From contig NZ_JPMI01000230.1 of assembly GCF_000733295.1 (NCBI RefSeq), positions 1 through 64,000 on the forward strand: a DNA stretch of 64,000 bases, given 5' to 3'. A program made the position numbers and the translations under genes. The notes below the pieces were generated by a model. That model was not told the DNA's origin. It saw only the letters and a program-made list of their open reading frames with translations, and made no database searches. This document shows positions 25,720-34,633 of the stretch, piece after piece (within the stretch, counting starts at the first letter, position 1; each line of letters begins with the position of its first letter). The DNA comes from Archangium violaceum Cb vi76. Its GTDB lineage: Bacteria > Myxococcota > Myxococcia > Myxococcales > Myxococcaceae.

Positions 25720-27932
25720 TTCGAGGTTCCTCTTCCAGTGGAGAGCTGGCGGTATCCTCCACCCCAGATGGCCATGCCTCCCGTATGCGGATTGGCAAGA
25801 CGGTGTGCGCCTTCGCGTATGAGCTGCATTCTTCCTGCGTCTTGGTGATGGTGCCAGATGAATCCATTTGGAGGGTCCATCCGAGTAGGAAGGCGAGCAA
25901 TCTCCTCTGATGAGAGGCCAATCTCTCGTGCGAGAGCTGCGTCTGCACGAACAGCTTCATATAGCCGTTGGTTGGCCGCCCTGAAGTGTTGAGCGGGCCG
26001 AGCGCTTCCTATGTGGCTGTTGTCCAGAAGCGTTTCGAACAGGGTGTCGAACTCAGCGAATCCATTCTCGTCAAAACGAACAGTGTTTTTCCCATCTGAT
26101 ATGACGGCGCCTGCCCGGTTACGGCCAAGAATGGTGATGGGCTCTGGCGGGGTGCGAGTCCCCTCGTAGGGAATCGCCTTGCCGTCTGTGGTGAGACGGG
26201 GCTTGCGCCACTCTTCCACCGAGTCGAGTTGGTACTTGCGTGGAGCAGGGAGGACCCTGGCAGGGCCTTGGCCCGTTGATTTGGGACCAACTGGGTTGCC
26301 CGCGCCTACGTTGCTTTCCACTTTCGAAATGGACGCTGCAGGAGGTGTGTGGATTTCACCCGCTTCCCGGCGCCGGAGGCTGGCCACCGGAGCCTCTGGT
26401 CCCATGGCGGCCTTCCTCTCGATGTGCAGGAGCCGCGCATCCGTTCCCGTCGCCGCCAGAGGCACTTGCTCCTCGAAGGCAACTGGTGGCACCGCCGTCG
26501 CTGGTGACCGACTTCCTCTCCGCGCACTCTCCAGGGGGATGACTTTCGCTTCTAGTCCACCCAGAGACGCTCCTCTGCCAGCCTCTCTCATTGCGTCCAG
26601 CTCTTGAAGCATTCCCTCCATGTGCTGTTGGAACTGGCCTACCCGCACAGTCTCTTCTCGCGTCAACCCTCCCAAGTGGCGCTGTGCCTGGGCCCGCTGG
26701 AGGAATCCCTGGTACAACTCCCGTATTCCCCTCACCAGCGCGGGTGCCGCTATTGCCAGTCTTGCAATTCCATATACCGCTAGCGCGCTATGGAATACCT
26801 CCAATCCATATACGAGCCCCCGTCCCCCATCGCCAAGCCTCTCCTGCAACCACCCTCGATGCTCCAGCAGCAATGATGTGATTACCCCCATTGCCACCGC
26901 GACCTTGTCACATGCTATCAGCATCCGCGCCGCCACCCCCGCTTCGACTCCTGTTTCCGCCAGCACCCCGGCTCCCAGCGACAACCCCAGCGCTCCCGCC
27001 TCCACCATCTTCCATGCCACCCGTGCGGAATCCTCATGAGAGAGCAGCAATAGGTACAGGGCCGGCACATACACCCTTCCACCACCCTCGTCATGCAGCT
27101 TTACTCCCACCAACTCGTCTGGCTCCAACTCGTAATGCAATCCGTACAGCGTTGCTGCCTCCGCTCTGTACTTGTTCTCGAAGCTGCGAGGCGTGAGGTT
27201 CAGTTCTATCTTCCCATCCTCTCGCAGCCGTGCCGTCAGGGGCGCTCCGCCCTTGGTCAACCCCATGGCCTCGTAGGGGAAGACACGTACTTGTGCCGCC
27301 GCCCTGACGAATTCCTCCGGAGTGGGGAACCTCCGTTGCGCCTCTGCTGCTAACAGCCCGGCGGCCAGTTTCATCTCCTGCTGGGTGACATATCCGGATG
27401 CCAGTGCGTCGAAGAGGTTCCCCAACAGCAGGTTCCCTTCGTGGCTTACCGCCATTCTCCGCAACGTTTCTTCCGGGAGTGTCTCCAGTGCCTCTACAGC
27501 GACGTTGTCCCGCTGTTGCCCATCCACTGCCTGCAACGCGCGGAGCGCTTCCTCATATCGTTCCTCCCGTATCGCCGAGGCCAGCCGGGCTGGTGCGCCC
27601 GGCCTTGCGCCGAGGACTTCGCGCCTCAAGAGGATGGGCTTTTCTCCCCCCAACGTCTTGACCAGCGGCGTCACCCGCACTCCATTGGCGAACCGCAGGG
27701 AAACCTGGAGCTGCGGCCCCTGCTTCTTCACCTCCACCCCGTCTCCCAGGGCCGGGTTGGCTACCTCCAGCAATGCGACGGCCTCATCCTCCACATCCAG
27801 CAACCACACGGCAGGGACTGCGGGAGGCGTCTCTGGCCTCCAGGTGGCTCCGGAGGCCGTGCACCCCGCGAGCAGTACCGCCCATGCCGCGCCGAGTGCG
27901 CTCAGTACTCTCGGCAATCCTCGGGTTTCCAT
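25716..27932 (-). CDS. Lipoprotein polymorphic toxin with C-terminal WHH (HNH/EndoVII) nuclease
   Basis: A 738-residue toxin. A type II signal (VLSALGAAWAVLLAGC) makes it an outer-membrane lipoprotein. Residues 30-250 are a conserved-looking N-terminal domain, ~300-410 are hydrophobic helices (ALGLSLGAGVLAETGVEAGV), and a Pro-rich linker leads to a C-terminal nuclease domain with GFIWHHHQDAGRMQL and HRLANPHTGGMAIWGG, the WHH signature of the HNH/EndoVII superfamily. The architecture (lipoprotein signal, long carrier, polymorphic nuclease tip, adjacent immunity gene) is that of the myxobacterial SitA toxins, which pass between kin by TraA/TraB outer-membrane exchange. Assignment to SitA is inference. 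The divergent 231-bp region upstream holds its promoter. Confidence 0.8.
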   Translation of the reverse strand: METRGLPRVLSALGAAWAVLLAGCTASGATWRPETPPAVPAVWLLDVEDEAVALLEVANPALGDGVEVKKQGPQLQVSLRFANGVRVTPLVKTLGGEKPILLRREVLGARPGAPARLASAIREERYEEALRALQAVDGQQRDNVAVEALETLPEETLRRMAVSHEGNLLLGNLFDALASGYVTQQEMKLAAGLLAAEAQRRFPTPEEFVRAAAQVRVFPYEAMGLTKGGAPLTARLREDGKIELNLTPRSFENKYRAEAATLYGLHYELEPDELVGVKLHDEGGGRVYVPALYLLLLSHEDSARVAWKMVEAGALGLSLGAGVLAETGVEAGVAARMLIACDKVAVAMGVITSLLLEHRGWLQERLGDGGRGLVYGLEVFHSALAVYGIARLAIAAPALVRGIRELYQGFLQRAQAQRHLGGLTREETVRVGQFQQHMEGMLQELDAMREAGRGASLGGLEAKVIPLESARRGSRSPATAVPPVAFEEQVPLAATGTDARLLHIERKAAMGPEAPVASLRRREAGEIHTPPAASISKVESNVGAGNPVGPKSTGQGPARVLPAPRKYQLDSVEEWRKPRLTTDGKAIPYEGTRTPPEPITILGRNRAGAVISDGKNTVRFDENGFAEFDTLFETLLDNSHIGSARPAQHFRAANQRLYEAVRADAALAREIGLSSEEIARLPTRMDPPNGFIWHHHQDAGRMQLIREGAHRLANPHTGGMAIWGGGYRQLSTGRGTSK

Positions 27933-28163
27933 CTCGTCTTGGCTCCGCTTTTCGATACCCTTCTCTACCTCCTACCATTGCTTGGGCCACTACCACGCTG
28001 GTTCGAGCTCCTACCCCGACTGTCCGTTTCATTCCGAGGGTAGCTCCGGGCGTGCTGTAAGAACTGGGACATGGCGTGTTACGAACCTTCAGGCCAAGAT
28101 AGAACTGCGCACGCGACTGCTGCGCGACGGGGGGGACCGCGTATCAATGGAGCGGGAGGTGAT

Positions 28164-28499
28164 GTGGTGGAGCCGTTCATGATTGATGCTGAGAAGGCGC
28201 GGATTCTGACTCATGTCTTGGACCGTGCCATGGTCAAGGTCGTTCCAGATGACAAGATTCGTGATGAGATGGCCTTCCACATCGCGGATGTGCTGAGGGA
28301 CTTTCTCCAGATAAGCCCTGTTATCGAGAAGGCCTTCGATAAGGGCGAGTTGTCGCGAGCCGATGTCGATGCGATCTTGTCGATGCTGCTGTCTCACTGG
28401 CCTTACCACTTGAAGGGGCTCGCGAGACTGCGGAAGGGACTGCATGCCGCGCCGAAGGCCAAGAGAAAGTCCGTTCATCGAACTACACGCCGGAAATGA
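28164..28499 (+). CDS. Small helical protein, function unknown
   Basis: About 111 residues. A GGAGGTGAT ribosome-binding site precedes GTG codons at 28164 and 28167; an ATG at 28179 is also possible. The frame extends farther upstream, but that part looks non-coding. The protein is largely alpha-helical (EKARILTHVLDRAM, HIADVLRDFLQISP, ADVDAILSMLLSHW) with a very basic tail (KAKRKSVHRTTRRK). It is transcribed away from the toxin gene, less GC-rich than average, and may belong to the same acquired segment. No family recognised. Confidence 0.5.
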   Translation: MVEPFMIDAEKARILTHVLDRAMVKVVPDDKIRDEMAFHIADVLRDFLQISPVIEKAFDKGELSRADVDAILSMLLSHWPYHLKGLARLRKGLHAAPKAKRKSVHRTTRRK

Positions 28500-28571
28500 A
28501 CTCATTGCCTCGGCAGGGCTGCGTGAAGAGGCTCCGGCGCTCGGCGACGCGCGTGTCTGCACTGCGCTGGT

Positions 28572-28793
28572 ATGCGTTCGCTCGTTTCCGTTGCCCTCGT
28601 GCTTCTCGCGGCCTGTGCGCCCGGGCCGAAGCTGCCTTCCGATGACTCCGTGTGCTCGCTCGCCTTCCCGCTCGATGGACCGCACCTTTTTGGTTTTCTT
28701 CGAGGACGATCGGGGCGGCTGAGCCGTATCTGGCTGGGTCTCTGGAGGTGACGCTGCTTCGGCGCGTCATCTCGCCGGATGGACGTCTCTACC
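28572..28793 (+). pseudogene. Degraded lipoprotein gene (possible)
   Basis: The frame at 28572 starts with a clear lipoprotein signal (MRSLVSVALVLLAAC) followed by a proline-rich stretch, then runs into a stop at 28749 after 59 residues. In the other two frames, plausible continuation reads FLVFFEDDRGG and then PYLAGSLEVTLLRRVISPDG, so one or two frameshifts would restore a longer protein. The remnant is cut off by the convergent ABC exporter gene. It could also be a genuine 59-residue lipoprotein. Confidence 0.35.
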
Positions 28794-30671
28794 TCACTCC
28801 ACCCGCACCATGGTCCACGGCTCGTAGAGCACCAGCCCCCGGGGAGTCCTGAGCCCAAGCTGATACCAGAGCCGTCCCTCCGAGATATCCGCCGGCACTC
28901 GCCAGTGCGGGCCCGTTCCGAGGTGGGGCCCGTCGAACGTATGGCGGTTGGACGTCTCGTTCGAACGGAAGCGGCAGACCACCTCCCAGCCATCGGGCAC
29001 CGTCCCGTCCACGATGGCCCGGAGGCCCACCCGCCCTGATTCGCGCTCCACGGCTCCTCGTGGGCGCGGCAGGGCGTCGATGAGCTCACTGCGGAGCTCC
29101 ACCTGCTCGTCCAGATACACGAAGAAGTCGTCGAACACCTGGGACAGGTCGATCCCCGCTGTCTGGAACGCGTCCTGCCACGCCAACGCGCCCTCCAGTC
29201 CCTCGGGGGCGTCCTTCCTCCCGAGCGCGGAGATGACACGCGCCGGGGCTCCGTCCCCATGCCGCCGCACCAGCACCTCGATGAAGGCCCTCCCCAGCGG
29301 GTACACCTGATTCTCGTCCCGCTCGGCCGCGAGCTTCTCGTGGTCCAGCAACTCCTCCGTCTTCACCTCCCGCCGCGCCCGGAGCGCCGCGGCGATGAGC
29401 TGGAACTCCTCCTCCGCTCCAGGTGGGTAGAAGAGGCGGTACTCCACGTAGCTGGCCAGTCCCTCGCTGAGCAGCTTCATGGTCGACAGACTCGGGGCCG
29501 CGTCCACTCCCGCGATGCGCTGGGCGAGCACGTGCGTCGTCTCGTGTCCGAGCACCGCGAGCCCTTCTTCGGCATCGGAGAGCCCGGCGAGGTTCATCCG
29601 CAGCGTGTTCCAATAGGCCGTGCCCGCTGTGTGCCTCGCGCTCCCGTTGAGGTCCGCGCGGATGGTGTCTCCCGCCTCCACTCCGAGGAAGGTCCGCGTC
29701 TTCTCGAAGACTCCGTCCGCTCCATCCAGCAGCGGCTCGGCGCGCTTGCGCAGGCTCGCGGGGTAGCTGAACTGGTAATGCCCGGTCTCCGCCTGAGCGG
29801 TGGCCGCGGTGGGGAACTCCACCGTGGGGCCCTTGCCGTCACCGTCCTTCTTCGTGTCGTCGTTCCCGGACCACCGGCCGAAGATCCACAGGAACAGGCC
29901 CACCGTGGCGAGCGTCGCCAGTGTCCCCAGCCACGAGCCCTGCATCCGCCGCTGGACGGAGGCCGTGAGCCGCTCGCCCCACCCGAGGAACTGTGCCAGG
30001 GCCAGGCCGAGCAACACGATGGCCACCGAGAGCTGGATGCGCAGGGCCTCCACGGGCCAACGCCAGGTGGTGCCCTCGAATCGCGGCGCCGTGAGGCGGA
30101 ACGGGTTGAGCACGGCCAACCACGGCTCGCGCTCCTCGAGGATCGATTGGGTCAGCATCAGCACCGCCAGCGCCGTCCAGCACAGCCGCCGCAACGGCGC
30201 CAGGGCCAGGGCCAGCGCCAGCACCGTGAACGCCTGCGCCACCCGCAGCACCGTGGCCACCGCCATCATGTCCAGGTGCAGGCCCGGCTCCAGCGACGTG
30301 CTGGACACGAGCTGGTGGAAGATCATCCACAGCATCGTTCCCAGCGGGAACACCAGCACGGTGGCGAGCGCGACGAGCAGCTTCACCCAGAAGAGTGTCC
30401 AGCGGGAGGTGGGCAGCGCGTCGAGGAACTCCAGCGTGCGGTCATCCTGCTCACGCACGAGCAGGCCGCAGCCCAGCGCGAAGGCGAGGATGAACGTCAT
30501 CAGGGACAGATCGCCTTCCGGTCTGAACCGCTCGACGGTGTCCGCGTAGGGCGAGAACCCCAGGGGCTCGGTCCACAGGTCCGACACCACGTCGAGCGCG
30601 ATGAAGAAGAGCGCGAGCCACAGGAATGGCCGCTGGTCGCGCACCTCCTTGGCCACGAGCGGGCGGATCAT
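28794..30671 (-). CDS. ABC-2 type permease fused to a gluzincin-like metallopeptidase domain
   Basis: A 625-residue protein with two parts. Residues 1-270 hold six hydrophobic segments, beginning IRPLVAKEVRDQRPFLWLA, as in ABC-2 exporter permeases. After a charged linker (GNDDTKKDGDGKG), residues ~330-540 resemble an M1-like (gluzincin) peptidase: HETTH zinc motif in LAVLGHETTHVLAQ, and a downstream LLSEGLASYVEY whose Glu is a likely third ligand, about 22 residues after the motif. The peptidase part would face outside the cytoplasm. Its start overlaps the second permease gene by 4 bp. Possible roles are export and processing of a peptide or protein, which is inference. Confidence 0.8.
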   Translation of the reverse strand: MIRPLVAKEVRDQRPFLWLALFFIALDVVSDLWTEPLGFSPYADTVERFRPEGDLSLMTFILAFALGCGLLVREQDDRTLEFLDALPTSRWTLFWVKLLVALATVLVFPLGTMLWMIFHQLVSSTSLEPGLHLDMMAVATVLRVAQAFTVLALALALAPLRRLCWTALAVLMLTQSILEEREPWLAVLNPFRLTAPRFEGTTWRWPVEALRIQLSVAIVLLGLALAQFLGWGERLTASVQRRMQGSWLGTLATLATVGLFLWIFGRWSGNDDTKKDGDGKGPTVEFPTAATAQAETGHYQFSYPASLRKRAEPLLDGADGVFEKTRTFLGVEAGDTIRADLNGSARHTAGTAYWNTLRMNLAGLSDAEEGLAVLGHETTHVLAQRIAGVDAAPSLSTMKLLSEGLASYVEYRLFYPPGAEEEFQLIAAALRARREVKTEELLDHEKLAAERDENQVYPLGRAFIEVLVRRHGDGAPARVISALGRKDAPEGLEGALAWQDAFQTAGIDLSQVFDDFFVYLDEQVELRSELIDALPRPRGAVERESGRVGLRAIVDGTVPDGWEVVCRFRSNETSNRHTFDGPHLGTGPHWRVPADISEGRLWYQLGLRTPRGLVLYEPWTMVRVE

Positions 30672-32524
30672 CGGATCTCCTTCCTTTCCGCGAGCAGGCG
30701 GATGGGGCACCCGAGCGTCTCGGACTCCACCTGCACCACGAAGAGCCACCGGTCTCCTCGCGCGAGCCCCAGGGGAAGCCGCGCCCCGCTCGCCGAGGGC
30801 ACCGTGTCCTGCCGGGAGAGCTCGTGCGCGGCCACCTCGTTCTCGAAGGGCTCCAGCTTGTGATGGAGCAGTGCGTACCGGGGGGGGCGCGTCTGGCCTT
30901 CCGCCGCCTGGAGGGTGTGCTCCAGCCGGAAGGTCTCCGCCGACTCCGCCACCAGGGACAGCGAGGGCTTCATCCCCGCCACCCGCTCCAACTCCTTCGC
31001 GTGGGTTTCGCGGTCCTCACGGAGTGTCTCGGACCAGCCTCGCAGCAGTTCCTCCTCGGAGAACCCGTCCCGCTCGCGCAGCAGCGAGGCCAGCCGTGGC
31101 TCCGTCCAGAATCCCCACAAGCCCGTGCCGGGTGGCCTCGCCAGGATGTGCCGCATCAGGGCTTGGAAGGAGGGCTCGCCGAGCCGCGTGTGCAGCGCCC
31201 GCACTCCCCGGGCGGCCAGTGCTCCCGACAGGCACGGCCCGAGCCGCTCGCGCGTGGTCAACCAGCTCCGGGCGTCGAAGCCCTCCCGTGAGGCCACCGC
31301 GGCCCTCACCGGCAGCCGGTACTCCTGTCCGCTCCGGTGCGCCCACCACGTGGTGAAGCCATCGAGCAACCACTGCCGCTCCTCGCGCAGCACCACGCCC
31401 TCGCTGACGTGGATGAGCACCTCGCGGAACAGGAAGGCCTCGAAGGCACGCACATCGAAGTCCGGTGCCGAGAGGTTCGCCCGCACCACGATGCCATCGG
31501 CCTTCTCGAGCTTCGCGCGCTGGAACACGTCCGCATCGAGCTCACGGATGGGCAATACCGCCACGGCCGGAAGCCGCTCGAGCCCGAGGTAGTCGCTCAG
31601 CGCGAGCAGCTCCCGTGCGAGCCGCTCCGAGAGTGCCTGGGCCCGCTCCCGTGGGAAGCCCACCCCCGCGCCCACCTGGATGGCCGACTTCTTCACGCGG
31701 GTCTGCTCCGCGTCGTGCAGGGCGAACGGCTCCCGGTGCTTCGCCTTGCCGAGCATGGTGCTCGCCGTCATGAAGCCGGTGATGAGGCATGCGATGAACA
31801 CCTTCTCCCGGTGGCTCATCTTCTGGGAGAACAGCTCGGTCAGGGTCCCGTCCCGGTAGAGGACCAGCCCGAAGCAGAGCGCCACCGCTCCAGCGATGAG
31901 CGCCCAGCACGGAAGCAGATCGTCCCAGGGAACGCGCTGACGCTCGAAGGCGAAGTCGCTGCCGAGCAGCGCGAAGGGCCCGGCCTTGAAGAGATCGAAC
32001 TCCGTGAGGTGATCCAGCGTGACGGCGGAGATGAACAGGATGATGTAGAGGGGGTTGCGGTAGCGGCCGAGCAGCCCGGCGAGCGCGAAGAAGCTCCAGC
32101 CCAGCAGCACCGGTGTGCCCGCGCGAAGGGAGAGCAGGAGGAGGAAGCGGGCGCTGACGTCCTCGTGGGCCCGGGCCCTGTTCCACAGGTAGAGGAGGAA
32201 CGCCGCGAGCGGGAGCAGCAGCACGGCCGCCCCGAGCACGAGCTTGGTGGTGAGGATGAGCGGGCGCGAGAGCGGAAGCGCCTCGAGGAAGAGCTGGGTC
32301 CGCTGGCCGTACTCGCGCACCACCAGCCGGTGGCCCACGAAGAGGGCCCCCACGGTGGAGAGGAAGACGGCGGGCACCTGGAGCAGCGCGAACACGCTGC
32401 CCTTGTCCTCGAGGTCCTTCTGCGCCCGGAGCAGGAGGAACAGCACGATTCCGAGAAGGAGGTTGAGGAGGAGCCACGCGGCCCGGTGCTCGCGCCACTC
32501 CTTGACGAGGAGGGACCGGCTCAT
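30668..32524 (-). CDS. ABC-2 type permease with a degenerate peptidase-like domain
   Basis: A 618-residue paralogue of the neighbouring permease-peptidase. Residues 1-260 include the same membrane organisation (RSLLVKEWREHRAAWLLLN, with VFLSTVGALFVGHRLVVREYGQ), and the soluble part has a matching layout. At the equivalent of HETTH it reads EVLIHVSEGVV, so the zinc motif is lost, and the position of the glutamate ligand is an aspartate (WLLDGFTTWWAHR). It is therefore probably not a metallopeptidase, but may pair with the active subunit. The start at 32524 overlaps the ATPase stop (ATGA); the three genes form one operon. Confidence 0.78.
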   Translation of the reverse strand: MSRSLLVKEWREHRAAWLLLNLLLGIVLFLLLRAQKDLEDKGSVFALLQVPAVFLSTVGALFVGHRLVVREYGQRTQLFLEALPLSRPLILTTKLVLGAAVLLLPLAAFLLYLWNRARAHEDVSARFLLLLSLRAGTPVLLGWSFFALAGLLGRYRNPLYIILFISAVTLDHLTEFDLFKAGPFALLGSDFAFERQRVPWDDLLPCWALIAGAVALCFGLVLYRDGTLTELFSQKMSHREKVFIACLITGFMTASTMLGKAKHREPFALHDAEQTRVKKSAIQVGAGVGFPRERAQALSERLARELLALSDYLGLERLPAVAVLPIRELDADVFQRAKLEKADGIVVRANLSAPDFDVRAFEAFLFREVLIHVSEGVVLREERQWLLDGFTTWWAHRSGQEYRLPVRAAVASREGFDARSWLTTRERLGPCLSGALAARGVRALHTRLGEPSFQALMRHILARPPGTGLWGFWTEPRLASLLRERDGFSEEELLRGWSETLREDRETHAKELERVAGMKPSLSLVAESAETFRLEHTLQAAEGQTRPPRYALLHHKLEPFENEVAAHELSRQDTVPSASGARLPLGLARGDRWLFVVQVESETLGCPIRLLAERKEIR

Positions 32525-33471
32525 GACTCGTCCGACCGCCGGGCGTAGGCGAGGAAGATGTTCTCCAGGGACAGCGTCTCCACCGTCTCCGGCGCGAAGG
32601 GGCTGTTGGCCCAGTCCCCGGGTGTCCCGAAGAGCACCAGGGCCAGGTGTCCATCCGGCAGGCGCTCGCGCCTCACGAGCGACAGGCCGGGCGGGATCGG
32701 CTCCGGTGCGCTCTCCATCACCCTCACGCGCCGGACCGACTGCCGAAGCGTGTCGAGGCTCCCCTGGAAGCGCAGCCGGCCCTCGTGGAGGATGCCGATG
32801 CGGTGCGCCACCTCCTCCACCTCGCCGACGAGGTGAGAGGAGAAGAGCGCGGTCTGTCCCTCGCGCCGGACCTGGTCTCGGAGGATGTCGAGGAACTCGC
32901 GCCGCGCGACCGGATCCAATCCGGCGGTGGGCTCGTCGAGGATGAGCAGCGGTGGGCGGTGGGACAGCGCGAGCGCCAGCCCCAGCTTCATCCGCGTACC
33001 GCCGGAGAGCTGCGCGGACTTGCGATCCTTCGGCACGTCCAGCACGTGGAGCAGGTGATGGAAACGCGCGTCGTCCCAGTGCGGGTAGAAGCCGGAGACG
33101 AACCGCCCCAGCTCGAGCGCCGTCATCCACGGGTAGAAGACCTGCTCCTGCGACACGTAGCCGAGGTGCCGCTTCTGGGCCGCGCCCACCCGGCGGACCC
33201 GCTGGCCCATCAGCTCGATGTCACCCGTGTCCGGACGAAGGATGCCCATGAGCATCCGCAGTGTGGTCGTCTTCCCCGCGCCGTTGCGGCCGAGGAATCC
33301 GTACACCTCGCCCCGTCGCAGCTCCAGGTCCACCCCGTTCACCGCCTTCACGTCGTGGAAGGCGCGGGTGAGTCCCTGGGTACGGAGGATGATCTCCGGC
33401 TCCGGCTGGGGCGCCGGCGGGGGCGGCGCTTCGGGAGGCGGAGTGGGTAGCGGCTCGGAGAGCTCGGACAT
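32521..33471 (-). CDS. ABC transporter ATP-binding protein
   Basis: Powers the two peptidase-like permeases encoded after it. 316 residues: a Pro-rich N-terminus (about residues 8-25), Walker A GRNGAGKTT, Q-loop YVSQEQ, signature LSGGTRMKLG, Walker B LLILDEP and the switch His in LFSSHL. The C-terminal ~75 residues are a separate accessory segment, as in exporters of the CcmA/NatA type. The start at 33471 is the ATG that begins the proline-rich leader; the open frame upstream of it is not convincing. It is the first gene of the exporter operon. Confidence 0.92.
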   Translation of the reverse strand: MSELSEPLPTPPPEAPPPPAPQPEPEIILRTQGLTRAFHDVKAVNGVDLELRRGEVYGFLGRNGAGKTTTLRMLMGILRPDTGDIELMGQRVRRVGAAQKRHLGYVSQEQVFYPWMTALELGRFVSGFYPHWDDARFHHLLHVLDVPKDRKSAQLSGGTRMKLGLALALSHRPPLLILDEPTAGLDPVARREFLDILRDQVRREGQTALFSSHLVGEVEEVAHRIGILHEGRLRFQGSLDTLRQSVRRVRVMESAPEPIPPGLSLVRRERLPDGHLALVLFGTPGDWANSPFAPETVETLSLENIFLAYARRSDES

Positions 33472-33616
33472 GGGGCGGCAGTCTATGCGCTCCCGTGCCC
33501 GCGTCGCTTGGCCCCTGGAGCAGCTCGAGCAGGACCTGGGCACCCACTCCGGGTGCGAGGTGGTGGTGTCTGGGAACCTCCTGTGGGAGCCTCCCGTCGC
33601 CGCGAGGTCCCCCATC

Positions 33617-34144
33617 ATGGAGCCACTCACCGAAGCGCAACGCAAGACACTGGAAGACCTCTACCGGCGCATCGACGAGCGTGTGTCCCCCATCACCGCG
33701 GCTCATGCCTGGTGGCCCTGCCGGAAGGGGTGCGACCACTGCTGCCGTCACCTGGCGGCGCCACTGCCCGTCACCCGGCTGGAGTGGACGTATCTCTGGG
33801 AAGGCTTCCAGGCCCTGCCTCCCGAGGCGCGGGCGGAGGTCCGGGCCCGCGTGGCCGGGCTGAAGGGCACGCAGCGGCCCTATACCTGCCCCTTCCTGGA
33901 TCGCGAGTCCGGCGGCTGCCGCGTGTACGCGCATCGGCCCATGGCCTGCCGGACGTATGGTTTCTACGTGAGCCGGGACCAGGGCAACTGGTGCCACTTC
34001 ATCCGCGAGCTGCTGGAGAAGCACGGGGACGGGGACATCCTCTGGGGCAACCAGGAAGCCATGGAGGACACCCTGGCCCGGCTGAGTGGCGACACGCTGT
34101 CGATCCTCGACTGGTTCGACGCCGCGCCTACTGAGGCGTGTTGA
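33617..34144 (+). CDS. YkgJ-family cysteine-cluster protein
   Basis: A 175-residue cytoplasmic protein with the family cluster CRKGCDHCC (Cys35, 39, 42, 43), then CPFLDRESGGCRVYAHRPMAC. The cysteines probably bind zinc or an iron-sulfur centre; the molecular role of the family is not known. The gene lies on the plus strand between the divergent ABC exporter operon and the convergent CBS gene, whose 3' end it overlaps by 17 bp. The start at 33617 fits family length. Confidence 0.85.
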   Translation: MEPLTEAQRKTLEDLYRRIDERVSPITAAHAWWPCRKGCDHCCRHLAAPLPVTRLEWTYLWEGFQALPPEARAEVRARVAGLKGTQRPYTCPFLDRESGGCRVYAHRPMACRTYGFYVSRDQGNWCHFIRELLEKHGDGDILWGNQEAMEDTLARLSGDTLSILDWFDAAPTEAC

Positions 34145-34547
34145 GCTCGCGGAGCACCTCGCCCGCGTGACGCGTCTCGCCCGGGATGGTGGCCAGGTCG
34201 TCCAGGCTGATGAGGCCCACCGGCTTCTTGTACGCGTCGAGCACCACCAGGCGCCGCACCGCCTTCTCCTCCATCAGGTGTTCGGCCTCGGAGAGGGGGG
34301 CGTCCGCGTCGCAGGTGATGACGGCATGGGTCATCGCCTCGCGCACCCGCGTCCGGTTCGGATCCTTGCCCGCGGCCGTCGCGCGCACGGTGATGTCCCG
34401 GTCCGTCAACATCCCCACGAGCTGTTCTCCGTCCATGACGGGCAGCGCGCCAATGCCGTACGAGCGCATCAGCTCGGCCGCCGCGCGGAGGGTGGCATCC
34501 GCCTCGATGGTCTCCAGGCCCTGGGTCATCAGCTCGCCGATGCGCAT
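34128..34547 (-). CDS. CBS-domain pair protein
   Basis: A 139-residue protein consisting of two CBS domains: MRIGELMTQGLETIEADATL through IGALPVMDGEQLVGMLTDRDI, then VREAMTHAVITCDAD through RRLVVLDAYKKPVGLISLDD. Such pairs bind adenine nucleotides and act as energy or redox sensors. The start at 34547 is chosen for the GAGGAGG ribosome-binding site 7 bp upstream; a longer start at 34598 is possible. Located 86 bp downstream of the sigma-factor gene on the same strand, so it may be co-expressed with it. Confidence 0.85.
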   Translation of the reverse strand: MRIGELMTQGLETIEADATLRAAAELMRSYGIGALPVMDGEQLVGMLTDRDITVRATAAGKDPNRTRVREAMTHAVITCDADAPLSEAEHLMEEKAVRRLVVLDAYKKPVGLISLDDLATIPGETRHAGEVLRELNTPQ

Positions 34548-34633
34548 CCGCCGCCTCCTCGGGGCGCTCCGCGTCCCCATGTGTTCCCCGATGCTCACGT
34601 GCCACTCCTCCGCCGCGTGTGGGAAGGCCCGGC

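Noticed and set aside
27999-28040. GGTTCGAGCTCC resembling a tRNA T-loop in the toxin promoter region
   Set aside because: No acceptor, D or anticodon stem can be formed around it.
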